Assembly: GCF_040807025.1 (NCBI RefSeq)
Contig: NC_090942.1
Span: 204,870,640-204,934,639, forward strand
Length of the DNA: 64,000 nucleotides
From: Struthio camelus
Taxonomy: Eukaryota; Chordata; Aves; Struthioniformes; Struthionidae
Reading direction: 5' to 3'
This document shows positions 20,752-34,283 of the stretch, piece by piece (position 1 is the first letter of the stretch; every line of letters begins with the position of its first letter). Made by a program: the position numbers and the translations under genes. The notes beneath the pieces were generated by a model. That model saw only the letters and a program-made list of their open reading frames with translations. It did no database searches and had not been told where the DNA came from.

Positions 20752-21866
20752 AAATCACAGAATCACAGAATCACACAGAATCATTTAGGTTGGAAGGGAC
20801 CTCTGGAGATCATCTAGTCCAACCTCCCTGCTCAAGCAGGGTCACCTAGAGCATAGTGCCCAGGATCACATCCAGACGGGTTTTGAATATCTCCAGGGAA
20901 GGAGACTCCACCACCTCTCTGGGCAACCTGTTCCAATGCTCTGTCACCCTCACAGTGAAGAAGTTTTTTCTCAGGTTCAGATGGAACTTCCTGTGGTGCA
21001 GTTTCTGCCCATTGCCTCTTGTCCTGTTGCTGGGCACCACGGAAAAGAGGCTGGCCTCATCCTCTTGACACTCCCCCTTCAGATACTTGTACACGTTGAT
21101 GAGATCGCCTCTCAATCTTCTCTTCTCCAGGCTGAACAGGCCCAGCTCTTGCAGTCTTTCTTCAGAGGAGAGGGGCTCCAGCCCTCTCATCATCTTGGTA
21201 GCCCTCCGCTGGACTCTCTGCAGTAGTGCCATGTCTCTCTTGTACTGGGGAGCCCAGCACTGGACACAGTAGTCCAGGGGAGGCCTCCCCAGGGCTGAGG
21301 AGAGGGGCAGGATCGCCTCCCTCCACCTGCTGGCAACACTCTGCCTAATGCACCCCAGGAGACCATTGGCCTTCTTGGCCACAAGGGCACATTGCTGACT
21401 CATGGTCAACCTGCAGTCCACCAGGACTCCCAGGTCCTTCTCTGCAGAGCTACTTTGCAGCGGGTCAACCCCCAGCCTGTACTGGTGCATGGGGTTGTTC
21501 CTGCCTAGGTGCAGGACCCTGCACTTGCCTTTGTTGAATTTCATGAGGTTCCTCTCCGCCCACCTCTCCAGCCTGTCCAGGTCCCTCTGAATGGCAGCAC
21601 AGTCTTCTGGTGTGTTAGCCTCTCCCCCCAGTTTAGTATCATCAGCAAACTTGCTGAGGGTGCACTCTGTCCCTTCCTCCAGGTCATTGATGAAAAAGTT
21701 GAACAAGACTGGACCCAGGACTGACCCCTGGGGGACACCACTAGCTCCAGGCCTCCAACTTGACTCTGCGCCATTCACCACAACCCTCTGAGCTCGGTCA
21801 TCCAGCCAGTCCTCAATCCACCTCACTGTCCACTCGTCTAGCCCACACTTCCTGAGCTTACCTAGG
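20752..21866 (-). mobile_element. CR1 LINE, young 5'-truncated copy with open RT C-terminus
   Basis: Minus-strand CR1 runs from about 21866 ([13 protein letters not shown]) to octamer-like ATTCTGTG copies at its 3' end near 20752. The ORF2 part is open over about 340 codons. It covers the RT motifs [13 protein letters not shown] and FADDTKLGG (catalytic Asp pair intact), the thumb region with [17 protein letters not shown], and ends at 20846 in ILGTML. The 5' truncation removes the endonuclease and the first RT motifs, so it cannot mobilise itself. The lack of stops suggests recent insertion. Confidence 0.9.
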
Positions 21867-21931
21867 AAAACAAAATCCTTCTGGAAAACAAAACCATTTG
21901 TTTTAAATAAAAGGAAATCCTGTAATGGCAA
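20846..21931 (-). CDS. CR1 ORF2 C-terminal fragment, 361-codon open frame
   Basis: The open frame starts at an ATG at 21931 in flanking non-CR1 DNA, runs about 22 residues ([10 protein letters not shown]...) and then enters CR1 RT sequence near 21866. The initiating Met is therefore probably accidental. Residues about 50-110 carry the SVLGP and FADD motifs of reverse transcriptase; the rest is the RT thumb and connection. It is a retrotransposon fragment, not a host gene. Confidence 0.8.
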   Translation of the reverse strand: MPLQDFLLFKTNGFVFQKDFVFLGKLRKCGLDEWTVRWIEDWLDDRAQRVVVNGAESSWRPGASGVPQGSVLGPVLFNFFINDLEEGTECTLSKFADDTKLGGEANTPEDCAAIQRDLDRLERWAERNLMKFNKGKCRVLHLGRNNPMHQYRLGVDPLQSSSAEKDLGVLVDCRLTMSQQCALVAKKANGLLGCIRQSVASRWREAILPLSSALGRPPLDYCVQCWAPQYKRDMALLQRVQRRATKMMRGLEPLSSEERLQELGLFSLEKRRLRGDLINVYKYLKGECQEDEASLFSVVPSNRTRGNGQKLHHRKFHLNLRKNFFTVRVTEHWNRLPREVVESPSLEIFKTRLDVILGTML

Positions 21932-24147
21932 TATTGTGATTAAATGTCATGAAAGGGCTTTAATAAACATCAGCGACATCATAGCTATCTCTTGCTTTAA
22001 TGGTCACTGATTAATTATCATAGGGAGATTTTGCTGAATGTTATTTGGACAAATTAGAAATTCTACCTCAGGCTATCAGATACTGCACAAAATGGATGCT
22101 GTACAAAATGGATGTGTTAAACAGTGACAGGATATGATTTAAATTGCCAAAAGCAAGCCAAAACAATTGCAGTTGCTTGCTCTGTAAATCATCCCAGGAG
22201 CTTCATCTGCAGGAGGAAACTACACGTTTATAACTGCCCCATGGTACAGCTGTAGCAATAGATTGGGTGAGAAGCAGGTGGTAGACACAGAGTAGGCATT
22301 TCAATTCTTTGGTCTCCTAAGTCCTTTGGATAAGGCTGGAGAATGGAGGTAAACATCCTTGCTTTTGGTCTCTGGCAGCCTCTTCCTTGAGAGACATGCA
22401 TAGTGCATGTGGATAATGCAATAGTTCTTACATTCATGCACACTAAGGCACATGTCAGGCTGTACAAGAGCTTAAAAAGAGAGATGCCACTGTTTCTGAA
22501 AGACCTTGTGCAGGCTTTCATAGCTTCTTCTGAAGCTTATTTAGTTGTCAATGTTTTCTCTCCTAATTCTTGACTGAATAACATCCAGAATTAATATTTC
22601 TTCTCACAAATTTGTGTGTTTTCCAGAACCCTAAATTCTGAGCACGTTACAAATAGATATCTTGCTTTAAATATCTACCTAAAGTTCTGCAAAACATTCA
22701 GGATGAAATCAATAAAATTCATGTGCCATATTTAAGGATTAATTTAAAAAAATATGTGTGCAGTTATCTGGTTGCACACATGGAGGCTCAAGGGCTATAT
22801 TTAGTCTGTAGCTATGTAGATTTTCTCACCTGTACAAACCATAGAGAAATCTCAAGTTCTAATTCTGCAAACTGTTTTTGAAATGTTTAGTACTGGGAAT
22901 ATCAATACAAGTTTTTTTTCTTTTCTTCCCATACCATTATAATGAGCAATAACCTTTTAATATTTTTTTCAACGAGCAAACTTCAAATGGTAGTTCTGTT
23001 CTCTCAAGTATTTTAGCAAAGGTTATTGTCTTAGTGTGGCATGCTCCCCTGGCTGCACTGCATCGATAATTTTTCTTTCTTAAGAGAGAGAAACAAGCTC
23101 TTAACTCCTTCATATAGCTAAAGTCTCTGTTAAATCATTTCAGCATATGAAGAGTAGATCAGGAGAAAAATGAATCTCTTCTTCCTCTCTATTATAATAT
23201 GAGTTACTCTATTACTGCACTTATCATTGAGCAATGTGCCTTTTTCTTCCCTTAGGGCATTTCTGTCATAGTCTCTATGTGATGATTACTTTTTCTGATT
23301 ACAAAAATCAATACCTTTTCACAGAGCAGGTCACTTTGAGGGCAAATGGGCTATGGTTATGTTATTATGCTTGGGTCCATTTTCCTTCTGTCACTGGACA
23401 GTGCACTTGGTATTTCTCAATTTTAAATGTTAAATTACTGACCACAACTATACCACCTAGCACCTAGCACCACTTTTCACTGACGAAGGAAGCAAAGGGT
23501 TACTGCTGGTGCTGTCCAGCTCAGATGGTGTACATCAGAGCTATGCAGCTTGTCTTTAGCTCAGGACCTGCCCACCTTGTCTGTAATCATGCTCACATAC
23601 AAATAACAGATTTGCCTGCTGCTGCACTTTACGTATATTAACAGAGATTCCACCACCAGCAAATTGCTCCTTCATCAGAGAGAATATTGTGTCGCCTCCA
23701 CCATGACTGGGCAGGTGACATGAGTGACCTCCTGCTGTGGCATCATCCCAGCTCAGGATGACCTTCTCCTGAGGATCGTAAGGGTAATTTTTGCATCTGA
23801 GTTCCACCAGGCCTCTCACCTCTCCAAACTGACTGTCCTGGGGTAGATAATGGTGCATCCCCTTTAGGATTTTCACCTAACGGTTTCCACTGTGCAACTG
23901 GAGCATTTTGTTACCCAAAAGGCTCAAGGAATTTTTCTGCAATGAAACTTTAGCCTCCATCAGTAACAAACACCGCTGTTTCCCTTCTTCAGGTTACTGA
24001 GAAGAGGCGAGTTTTGGTTGATAAAGGAGAGCAAGCTAGCTATCAGTTACTCCGCGAGTACCAAGGACTTCTCATATGCGGGCTTTTGTGTTTTTGTTTG
24101 TTTTTGTGATTTTGCGGTTTTTTGTTTTTTGCTTTTTTTTTATGCAG

Positions 24148-24244
24148 GCAACTTGTTCAAATACTGTCAGCACTTCAGTGAACGTTACTGAAAACACCGC
24201 TTCTGTCTGTGCCTCAGTTCAGTGTACACCAGCAGCAAAGCAGG
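24148..24244 (+). other. exon-like open segment, Ser/Thr-rich, function unknown
   Basis: A long T-rich tract ending tatgcag precedes 32 open codons reading ATCSNTVSTSVNVTENTASV then CASVQCTPAAKQ, and a strong donor CAGG/gtaaga follows. The peptide has an NVT glycosylation sequon and three cysteines. Without splicing the frame continues into a hydrophobic stretch (ITTTSAVWLSLLLCLSYL). I do not recognise it. No partner exon was found, so it may be chance. Confidence 0.15.
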
Positions 24245-27200
24245 GTAAGAACCTCCTCATCACAACAACCAGTGCAGTATGGCTTAGCCTTCTTTTGTGC
24301 CTGTCATACCTGACTGATTCAGTTAATTTCGTTTGGCTATGTGAAGATTACTTGCAACTTATTGCAAGGTATCTTCAGGTATACTGCAGGTGTAATCCTG
24401 TAATTTACTGTTAGTCACTTGATTATTCATGTAGTGTTGCTAATAAAGAGAAGAACAGAGAATCCTTTTTACATATTTAAATAAAAGCCAGATGTTCAGC
24501 CATATTTAATCTCACTAACTACTGTTTTTGCAGTTATAGCTAGGGTTATTAAAGGCTCTGGCTATTGCTACCATAAGGTTTTTACTAAAGCTCACATGCT
24601 TAGCAGGGTACCTAAACAAATACTGAGCACTCCTGAAAACCTAACGTGGATAGTATGGTTCCCCTTTTCCTTACATGTTCATCAGGGCTTCACCCTGTCA
24701 TTGGAATTATTTGTTGCTTTATTTCTCCATATTCTCGATGGAGAAACCAGAAGCAGCCACGAAGATTATTTTATTCCAAGGATTCAGATATGCTAGTGTG
24801 TTCTTGTCTCAGTATGCTGTATGGACAGAGCTGATGGTTCATCTGGTATTTAACAATTATGGACATAAAGAAACTGGAATCCCTGGCTATAACTATTGGC
24901 AAGCCTCCGAGTCTAACGTACAATCACTGTAGCTTTTAGCAGCACAGGTGGATGTAGATTAGGTGGCTGCTGCCAAACACCCAAGAAGTATCGCAGACGC
25001 TACTGGAGGATGTTTGCAAGATGCAAATGATCCTATAGCAGCATCTGTTGCCAATGTGCAGGCCCTCGCATGTCCTCTGCAGAGCCACGGTGACACCGAG
25101 AGTCCCATAAAGCTGAAGATTTACCAAGCTGGGCTAGTACTGCAACATACAGCAGGGAAATGTGGGTTCAGTGCTTTGGACTGGCATGGAGCAGCAGGCA
25201 AAACCCATGCCAGAGAGCAGGTTGAAAATCAACAGTGAATGTGTTCACTGCTGAAGCCTGTACCTTTCCAGCCAACACAGGCTAGGAAGCGGTCGCTTTC
25301 TTTGTAATATTATTGTTAGCCATTCCAAAGTGCATTCACCAAGGTGTGCTACTGCGTGGCCAGCATCACAAGCTTATGGAAGTTTTGTGTGATCTTCACC
25401 ATCTTTGGGCGGGGGATAAAGGGTCAGCCAAACACTTCTTGAGCACTGAGCAGGGTACTCTCCTGTTTTATTTTGCCCTTTCCTTCTCCTGTGTGGAGAA
25501 GGGGGCAGAGATCCCTGTAACTGTAAGAAGCCAAGAAAAAAGATCAGTGCTTGGAATATCTTCCTTTCCTACAATATTTCTGTTTTTATGCCTTGATATT
25601 TGTTCACTTTCACTTTGCTTGGTAATCTGGGTTTTTTTTCCATTAAAGGCCATGGCTTTTTTTTTCTCAGAGGGAGCTACTGCTGTTTAGCCATTGCTTT
25701 TTGATGGGATTTATTCAGGTAGCCAGTGACCTTTCCTATACCCCTTATAGACTGTCTGGAATGGCTCAGCCTGACAAGGTGAAAATAGCTACAATGTTTT
25801 TACTGTTTCTAGTACTTGTTTATTTACCTGGTTATGCAAGGCACCTGTAGACTATCTGGTTGATTAAGTTATTGCTACTTTGTGCTGCTGCTGGCATTCT
25901 TCTGGGCAACAGGACTGGAAAAGGGTATTTTGCCGCTGAGAGCTCACACGAGTTAACACATTAGATGTACGGCAGTTGAGTAAAAAACATCCCTTGTAAC
26001 CCGTGTCCAGCCAGTTGCCCAGGGTTTGTGAAAACAAATCTAGGCTCGCCCAGGCTGTAAGACGGCCAGCTGGCAGTGCAGCATGTTACTGCTGAGACAG
26101 GCTTGTATCAAACGGAATATAAATGAAACAGGGAAAATGTATTGTGAAACATAATAAAAGGGCCACTCTAACTTCTATCACCACTACACGGCAGCCTCTC
26201 AAAAAGCAAAGTGGACACAGGACAGCACAATTTCTTCTTCCACCAGTGTGTGTTTGTGGGGTTATTCCATGAAGGCCTGGGAGAGAGACCTCAGTTAATG
26301 GGACAGTGCGGGAAATTTATATCAGAAGAGTGACTTCTATGGGAAGAATGAATGGGAGAGACCTTTTGTTGCCCTAGAAATCCCAGGGTAAGCCAGTTAT
26401 GACAATCGAGAAGTCATATGATTTTTCTTAGCTCTGTGGCTGTCTCAGGACAGCTGTCTCATACGAGAAGCATGAATCCTCTGACAAGAAGTGAGTGAAG
26501 GTGAGATCCTTAATTCTGGGCTGTAGCAGGGCAATAGGCCATGTAGTGTACGGTCTTCTGAGGCCCCTAGGGTCCTGCAGAGGCTGGTGGCTATTGCAGA
26601 AACAGAGCCCAGTGCAGAACAGAAGAAAAGGAAGGTGGGGAATAGTTACACTGCGGAGCTGGAGAGTTGGGAGTACTAGGCTACCATCCTGTGACAAAAC
26701 TTAAGATTTAGGTGTAGTCTGCAGGGCTTTGCTGCATGACAGAAGCTTTTCTCCAGTTTGTGATCCGAGCTGTCAAATCTGCCCATGCAGCATCCTTTGC
26801 AGTGTATTTGCTTATTTTTAGTGTACTGTAAAAAATACATTTGGGGAGCTGTTGGCCCACTTGGTACCTGCAACGCTTTTGGATAGGGAATGGTTGTTTT
26901 TTAGCCGCCAACTTTGAAAACACCCTTAACTCCCACCAGGTTATGATGAATATGAATCAGCCTTCAAAACACGAAACATCATTACATATGCTTACAAAAA
27001 CAGGTGGAGAAACAAAAGAAAAAATCACAATCTACTAGCATTGAGATTAAATCTTAAATACCTCTTGTAAGTGACTTTTTGTGGATATTTTTCTGATAAG
27101 CGCCTTTTCAGGGATCCTATCTCTCTGCATACCTTATGCCATAGGTGGTATCCATTAGAGAGCTCCTCTTCCCTGCAAAGCAACAGGATTATAACTAATC

Positions 27201-30200
27201 TGTTTGGAGTTGTCTAGAAAGTCTAGACAGATTCAGTCCTTTTCCCATTTCCAGCCGCCTCCTCTAACCTTGCTTGTATTTTTCTTATTTGGAACACAGC
27301 TCTACTGCGTCTTTTCAGCCACATTAAACACAAATTCACTTTCTCAGAGATGCTAATGCTGCTCTGTTAGGTCAGATGTCTTTTCTTGAGGAAAGAAGTT
27401 ATCAGCTTTTTGCCGAAAAGGAAATAAACTTTCTGCTGCTTAGGGACTCAGCATGATGCTCTGCAATGCAAGTGCATGCCCTGACATATATGTCTCATCT
27501 GCCTTACATCAATGAACACTAATGGTGCAAACCTCTGGATGGTGAGCCTGGACATACCTCATTACTCCTCTTGACTGAAACTACATATAAGGGTTAATAT
27601 CACATCTGGGATGACTGATTTCCAAAATCATTCTTAAAAAGATAGATGATCGCATCCCTTTAGTGGCTGGGATTAGGAGTCTTGAAATCCCCAAGGGAAA
27701 AGTTTCCTCTATATCTTAGCTATTTAGAATAAGCTCTGGAGAAGAACAGAACACCACAGAGGAAGATGTGCCTAGTTCTGTCAGAGATATACCAGACCAT
27801 GGAGTCTATGAAAGAAGCTGGTTTAGGATCACAGTTGTTTTGAACCAATTAAATCCAAGCAAGGACAACTACAGGACTTCTGCACAAAGGAGAAGAGACC
27901 TACTGGGATGGTTGTCTGCATTGCTAGGACAGTTAAAGTCTCTTGAAGAAAAGGTCTATATTTAGGAAGAGGCCTAAGACAAAGCTGAGGGTGGGACATT
28001 ATTCAGCAAATTGAGCGAATGGCAAATGAACAACCTATATCCAGAACACCTGAAAGTGTAGCAGAAAGATCAGGTGGAGAAGGAGGAGTTCTGTCTGGAC
28101 GGGTGAATGCAGGTAGAAGGCTCCGTGTGTCAGTACTGGGGAAGGAAAACGGAAGAACTAAGCAAAAGGTGATGAAAAAGTCTATGCAACGTGAGACAGA
28201 TATCCCTTAATATTGGAACCACCGTAATTTAGAGGTCCAGTTTCACTGAGACTCTTTGTACCTGCACTACTGCACAACTTCTGCGTGCTCGCCTACATAT
28301 GTCATTTCTTAACACGGATGTATAATACATTTGCTCTGTGGCCCTATTTCAGCAGCTTTGTGTTTCAGTACCGGTGATAGTGCGCTTGACTTCTTTCTCT
28401 GATGAGTGGATAGCATAGCAGTTGCAGTGAAATCAGATAAAATAACATTGAGAAAGGACACAGTCTTTCAATGTCCCTTGTGACATTTCTTCCCTAAGAA
28501 AGTTGTGTACTCATCCCTGTAAGAGTGGCTTTACAGCTGTCTTTCAAAGACAAAACAACACTGAGGTAGGAAATGCCTCAGATTCTGGCTAGATATAAAT
28601 CTGACGCCTAAAGAACTTCCTAGGCTCAACACAGTCGTGACAGGCATCTCTCATGTGGCCAACTCAGCTCAGTTCAGTGAGAAGAGAATTGGCTTAGCAA
28701 CCTGCACAACGCTGCCAATGTGAAAAAGGCAAAGCCCTCAGGTACGCGCCAGAAATAGACATGAGCCATCTCAGATGAGGAATACATGTTGTGCTGGGCA
28801 GGGTTTGTGTACAGGAGGTACCAATCCATTTTATACTGTGGTTGATATCAGCCACATCTGATTCAGTAGCAAGTTGCCAGGCAGCACTATGCCATCTTTC
28901 TCTCTCTCTTTTGACAGAGATGCTCATTTTTTCCTAGCCTGACTTAGATTCTTACCTAGTAACAGTGTTTGTATAAAGAAGTCATAATATATTTTTGGCA
29001 CCATTTTTTTTGCAACCAGTATTGGTACTCTTAGCCTTCACATCTGCAGGCCCACGCTTCCCCTACTCAGTGAGTGGAATGTCTCCAAAGAGAAAAATAT
29101 GCTGCTTACACTTTTAAAAGAAATGATGTTAGACTTTCTCTCTGCATCGCCAAGGTGATGCTCTCAATTTTCCTTAAACCTGAACCATACAGAGCATGCA
29201 TGGCAGGTGATTGAAGTGTTCATGGAGTTAGGCCAGTCTGGATTTGAGGATAAGTCATCAAAACAGACACAGCTTATATACCGAAAGTCCTCAACACTAC
29301 TATTTCCTGCAGACTCTGAACTTTTAGCCTTTCCTGTCAATGTGGATCGTAAAATCCATCCAACACAAATGGGAACACCAGCTGGTACTCCACCCAGTCC
29401 CCCCCTCTCTTATACCTAGAAAAGTATCACAGAAAGGGTGACACTTTTAGTGAAGGGATGCGGCCTGTAGTAGCCTAGAAAAGACTCCTGCTTAGAACAT
29501 GCTTCTGGCTCATAAGAGGGAAAGGTGGTCCCTAAAGAGTGCATGCAAAGATATCATGTCTTTTTAAAGGATTTTAGCCCATCTGAAAGGGACTTAATTA
29601 TTGGGAATGGGACCTAACCATCAGCCTTTTGGCTGTCCACACCTCAACCGCTCTGCCTGAGATGCCTGATTCCTTCCTTCCTCACCATATTTCCTGCATC
29701 TCTCATACTGGCAGCATAAAATTATGGCCTCTTTCTCACTGCCAGGCACAGCAGGTCACAGCGTCATGAGCCCTGCGGCTATGCTGGAAATGAGAGGTCC
29801 CGAGGAGAGAGGTCACAGCACTCTGCCAGCAAGTGTGCCTGGTATGGGGCACCTGCACGCAGAGGGCCCCTGCTGCAAGGCATCCTTAACACAGACACCT
29901 ATGACCTATGGCCACAGACACCTATGGAACCAGGCACATGAGTCACCAAGACATGGGACCAGACAGCATGTGTCACCAAGTTTCTGCCTGTAGTGGATGT
30001 GGTCCAGCCAGGTGTCTCAGCGCATAACATTTTGAGAGGTGAATAAATTGGGAGATCTCTAGTACCTGAAGATAGCAGATACCTAAACACCCACCCATAC
30101 ACATTTTCATTACTATTGATCAGTCTCAATCAGCTTCTGAAAGTCAAACTGAAACTCATCTCCTGGTTCTTCTCTGCACTTTTGTCTTCAGGTAGTGCAT

Positions 30201-31623
30201 GATCATAACAGGTCTGGCACTATGGTGATGGCTGCAGAATAAGCACCCAAGATATCAGTTGCCTGTGACTGCTCAAGTGCGTGCCTTTGCAGTGCCAGTT
30301 CTAATCTTTCAACACTTGGTGGCACCAATAATATAAAGAATCAAGGTCCCTTTTCTAGCCTTTCCCTGTTCAAACTGAGTTGTGATCGTGGGGGAGGTGA
30401 GGTGATATCAGTTTATTTGTGTGTAGTCTTGATGCAGTGAGTGCAAGAAAAACATTATTCTAGTAAGAGACCTCAGGTAACAGTAGGATTAGGAACAGGT
30501 GAGGATATAAGATAGGAAAGATTGTCTGTAAAGTTTGATAACTTCCACTGTGGAGCTATTTGAGCTAAAAAAAGACTTCTGTAGTTGAAGCCTTTTTTAT
30601 CGTCTTGTCAGGAGTAAACCCTCTCCTCTGGAGCAGAAAAAAATGAGGCAGAAAAGTAGTGGAGAGATAGAGCCAGTCCTAGGCTCTGTGCCACTGTTGT
30701 CCGTATTCCAGAGGTTCCTGGAGCCAGGAGTGACCCTCACCACTCCTGGCCACTGGATCTTCAGCCACAGTGCCCTGTGCACCAGCCGGCAATGCAGGGT
30801 CCGAAAGTGGGGCAGAACCCCTCAATCAGTAAGCTGCTCTTTCTCACACCTCATCCAACATGGGATGCTATAGGCATCCCTTCAGCAACTAAAACCAAAT
30901 TCCTTAAGAAAAAAGATACTCTGCATGCGATTTTTTTTGTGCGTGCTTAGGGACAGAAGTTTCTAGATACCAAACTGGAGAAATACTACATGCTCATTAC
31001 TGATGTCACATTGCTACCTGTGATAAATTTCAAGAGTATAGCAATACAGAACAAAAAGTTATGGAGGAGTTGCCTTCTTACGGAGTATTTTGTATGCTTT
31101 CCTTAACAGCTGTGATTTGTGACCAACGCCACTGAATGCGGTTATCCAATAAGATGCCAAACTGTCAGTATTTCATTAAAATATGCTTCAGGAAATAGTT
31201 TAGTAAACTACTTGGTGTGCCAAATGCATAGTTCGTGCCAACATATTTATTGTATAGTGTTCTTAAGAGCTGCAAGCCTCTGTTCATTGGGAGTAATCAA
31301 TTCCATTTTCATATGCAGTGGACCTTGAACCCTGCTCTGCACTCACATTGCAACAATTTTATTTTTTTCAAGGGATGATCAGAAGAAGTAGATGCAATAC
31401 CCCTACAGGAGCTTTGGCAGTAAGTATTACTAATGTTCTCGGCTAAAAAAGCCCCACAGATCTCTGCACACTGTGAGAAGAATCTGAGAATATATAATAA
31501 AAGCATTAGTTCAGCACACAACAAGGTGAGGAGTACATGCCACTTGAACAGAAGTAAAGTCTTGACTACGTAAAAGCAACAAAGCCAGATAAAATAATTC
31601 AACTACAAGAGTATTTAAAACTC

Positions 31624-31673
31624 AGCTTTGTTGTAATATGAAATAAGCAGCTTTGCTGTAATATGAAATAAGG
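31624..31673. repeat. 25-bp direct duplication
   Basis: Two adjacent 25-bp units containing tgtaatatgaaataag differ at one or two positions. Simple local duplication. Confidence 0.8.
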
Positions 31674-33915
31674 AATAGTTGCATTTTTAGTGGAGCTGAA
31701 AAAATCTTCTCCAGCAACTGATAATTAACAGTTCGATGAGCTTATGAGCTTAAATCCCCTGTTCAACCTTTGGATTGCCTCATTAGACCTTGTCAATCTG
31801 TCTCAGAGGACATGCAAAACCCATGTGTCAAAAAGCACTGGTTTTCATTCTTGGATTTATACACTCAGTGACCTTTCTCATGTCTTGTATCCTCTCTGAC
31901 TACCTCGAAGTGTTTATAAAGACTACTTATTGGGCAACATTATCAAAGCTGCAGTGAGGCTTCTCCTCTGATAATGAAAGCTGGGTGGCATTTTGTTAAA
32001 TTAGGATTTGTTTATGTATTCAGCAGTCCTCCACAACCTCTCTCCATGGGAATACAGGCTCCTGAAAACTTTTTTTTCTTTTACTTGACTATAACGTGCT
32101 GCCTGCTAATTATTTCTAGTCAGTCCCCAAGGCCAGGAAAGAGTGATCAACATATTCCTAAGTCTTGTGCCCTAAATCCTTCATTTCTTTGTCAATGGGC
32201 TCCAGTGCCCCATTGCCTGTATCTGTTTCTAGGGCAGACAGGAAATACATTTAATATCTCATACCTCTTTAAATCCTAAAATGCCACTCTGGCTCTATAG
32301 CAACACTAACAGGCATCCTCTGTTTTTTTTATAGCCAAGAGGCTCACAGAGGCCCTACTGCAGTGTTTTGCAGCTATAGTTAAACAATTCAAACCTAAAA
32401 ATGAGCCTGAGGTAAAAATCTCATCTGTTATACCTCTGCTCCCAGACCATACACCTGAGGGCTCTATTTTAGATCTCAGTGAGATCTGTAGAGTGTTTCA
32501 CAATTTTGGGATTCAGACCATATATTAGAATCTGAAAAGTGGATGTGGAAACCCAGCTCTCAGATTCAAAAATTAATGAAATAGGACATATAGGACACAC
32601 TGGCACACCGAAGCTTGCAGGGATGTGTACACATACAAACATCCTAATAAAATCAGACAGAGGTCTTTCCCCAAAATGTGCATCTCTTAAAGATGAGCTT
32701 GCTGGAGGGGAAGGAGTGGGGAGGAGTAGAGGAAAAGAAGAAGGGAGGAAGCATAGGAATAAATTCAATTTCAGTGTGCCCAGAAGAAGCAAGGGAATCT
32801 GTAAGCATAGCCGGAGTGGTAAAAGATAATTGAAGCAAACGGCTTTGGAAGATTTGAAACCCACTTGCTTCATCAAGCAGAGCTGAAGACAAACAAAGAT
32901 TTGGGATTTGGGTGAGACAGTTTGTCCATGTTTGTTCCTCCTGGGGCTGCTGTATAATCCCCTGAGGCAAATGGACTTGTTTCCTGCCATAGAAAAGATA
33001 CTGCCCTGAAGTGCTGCTTGGAAGGCAGTTCCTACGCTGCTGCACAGCCCTGGTGCGTACAGCATAAAAGGTGGCCTCTACCACATAGTGCACAGACTGG
33101 CCAGCCTGCGTGCACCCTGCCAGACACTCACAATATTTACTTCTCTCTCCAGGTTTCCCACGTCCAGGGCCACATCTCAGGTATTTACTGAGGTTTTTTC
33201 CCCCTTTCATGGCCCTCCGTTTTGGATGCATTGGCTTGGCACTACAGCTAGAGGATGCACAACAGTGACACCTTAGAGGGAGCAAGGCATGGTGGCACCT
33301 TCCCTGCCATGCGAGCTGAGAGCATGGGCTCAGGCTTTGGTAGATTGGGGAGAATATTAGAGTGGTCAGCACATATTACAGTGTTAATTGGAGCAGAAAC
33401 AATAAATAAAATCCTCTCCTGCATTATGTAAATCATTTTCTGAGCTGTGTCACCTCTTCTGCAAGTAAGAGCTTGTTTCAGTCACTTGAGAGTGGATCTG
33501 ACTAACTTAGGGAACAGATCTGCTGAATACAGGAGTGCACAGCCTTACAGAGTTGCTTTTCAGAGCAGTTTTGAGCCTGTTTTTTTTTAATTTCCACCTG
33601 CTTTTTGGTTTCATATCTTCATTATAGTGGATATGACAGAGAGTCAATACCCAGAGAAGGAAATACCGCATAAGACTAAGAATGTATTTGAAGGGCTGAG
33701 TTTACTTCATACAACAGGACCACGATGAGCTTTTGGTCATGCACTTTATGGACAGTTTATAACAGGAATTTATGCTCAGCAGTTACGTTTAACTGGCTAT
33801 TTATTGCGGCTAATCTAGGAGCCTGATAGGTCAATTGGTTGCTTTTAACCATATTGCTTACTAGTGTACCTATGACCCTGTACAACATACAGTTCCCATA
33901 TCTTTAGTACACTAT

Positions 33916-34283
33916 CTTGTTTCCTTCCTTCCTTTCCTCCTTACCGTCTTCCCTCCTCCTTACCATCTCTTCTTCTCTCCTTCCTTCCTCTCCATCCTCT
34001 TTTCCTTCTCCCTCCTTTTTTCACTCCTTCCTCCCTCCCTTCATTTCTTTCCTCCCCTTGTCTCTCTTCCCCCTCCCTTCCTTTCTTCCCTCCCTCCTTT
34101 TTCCCCCTCCCTCCCTTTGCTCCATCCTCCCTCTCCCTTTCTCTCTCTCTCTCTCCCTTGCTCCCTCCTTTCCTTCCTTTCTTCCACCCTTCCTTCCCTG
34201 CCTCCTTCATTCCTTCCCTCAAATCCTCCCTCCCTTTCTTTCCTCCTTCCTTTTGTCCTCCCTCCTTTTCTCTCCCTCCCTGC
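33916..34283. repeat. about 370-bp pyrimidine tract, (CCTT)n-like
   Basis: The plus strand is almost purely C and T, in CCTT, CCCT and TCTC units. The complementary purine strand encodes the Arg/Glu/Gly-rich open frame at 33941-34435, which is not a gene. Such tracts can form triplex structures, but no long mirror symmetry was checked. Confidence 0.9.

Larger units (their letters stand above)
21867..33915. other. gene-poor stretch, no gene recognised
   Basis: Mostly unique AT-rich DNA with short shadow frames. It includes a T-rich exon-like segment near 24148, a 25-bp direct duplication at 31624-31673, and 198- and 239-codon minus-strand frames at 32.5-33.4 kb without recognisable domains. 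I see no CR1 in it. Confidence 0.45.

Noticed and set aside
23556..23876. 106-codon minus-strand frame with non-repetitive composition.
   Set aside because: Does not resemble any family I know, and has no adjacent splice partners or promoter signals. Not supportable without a search.
32469..33372. Overlapping 198- and 239-codon minus-strand open frames.
   Set aside because: Two long frames in different phases over the same DNA, neither with a domain. At most one could be real and I cannot support either.
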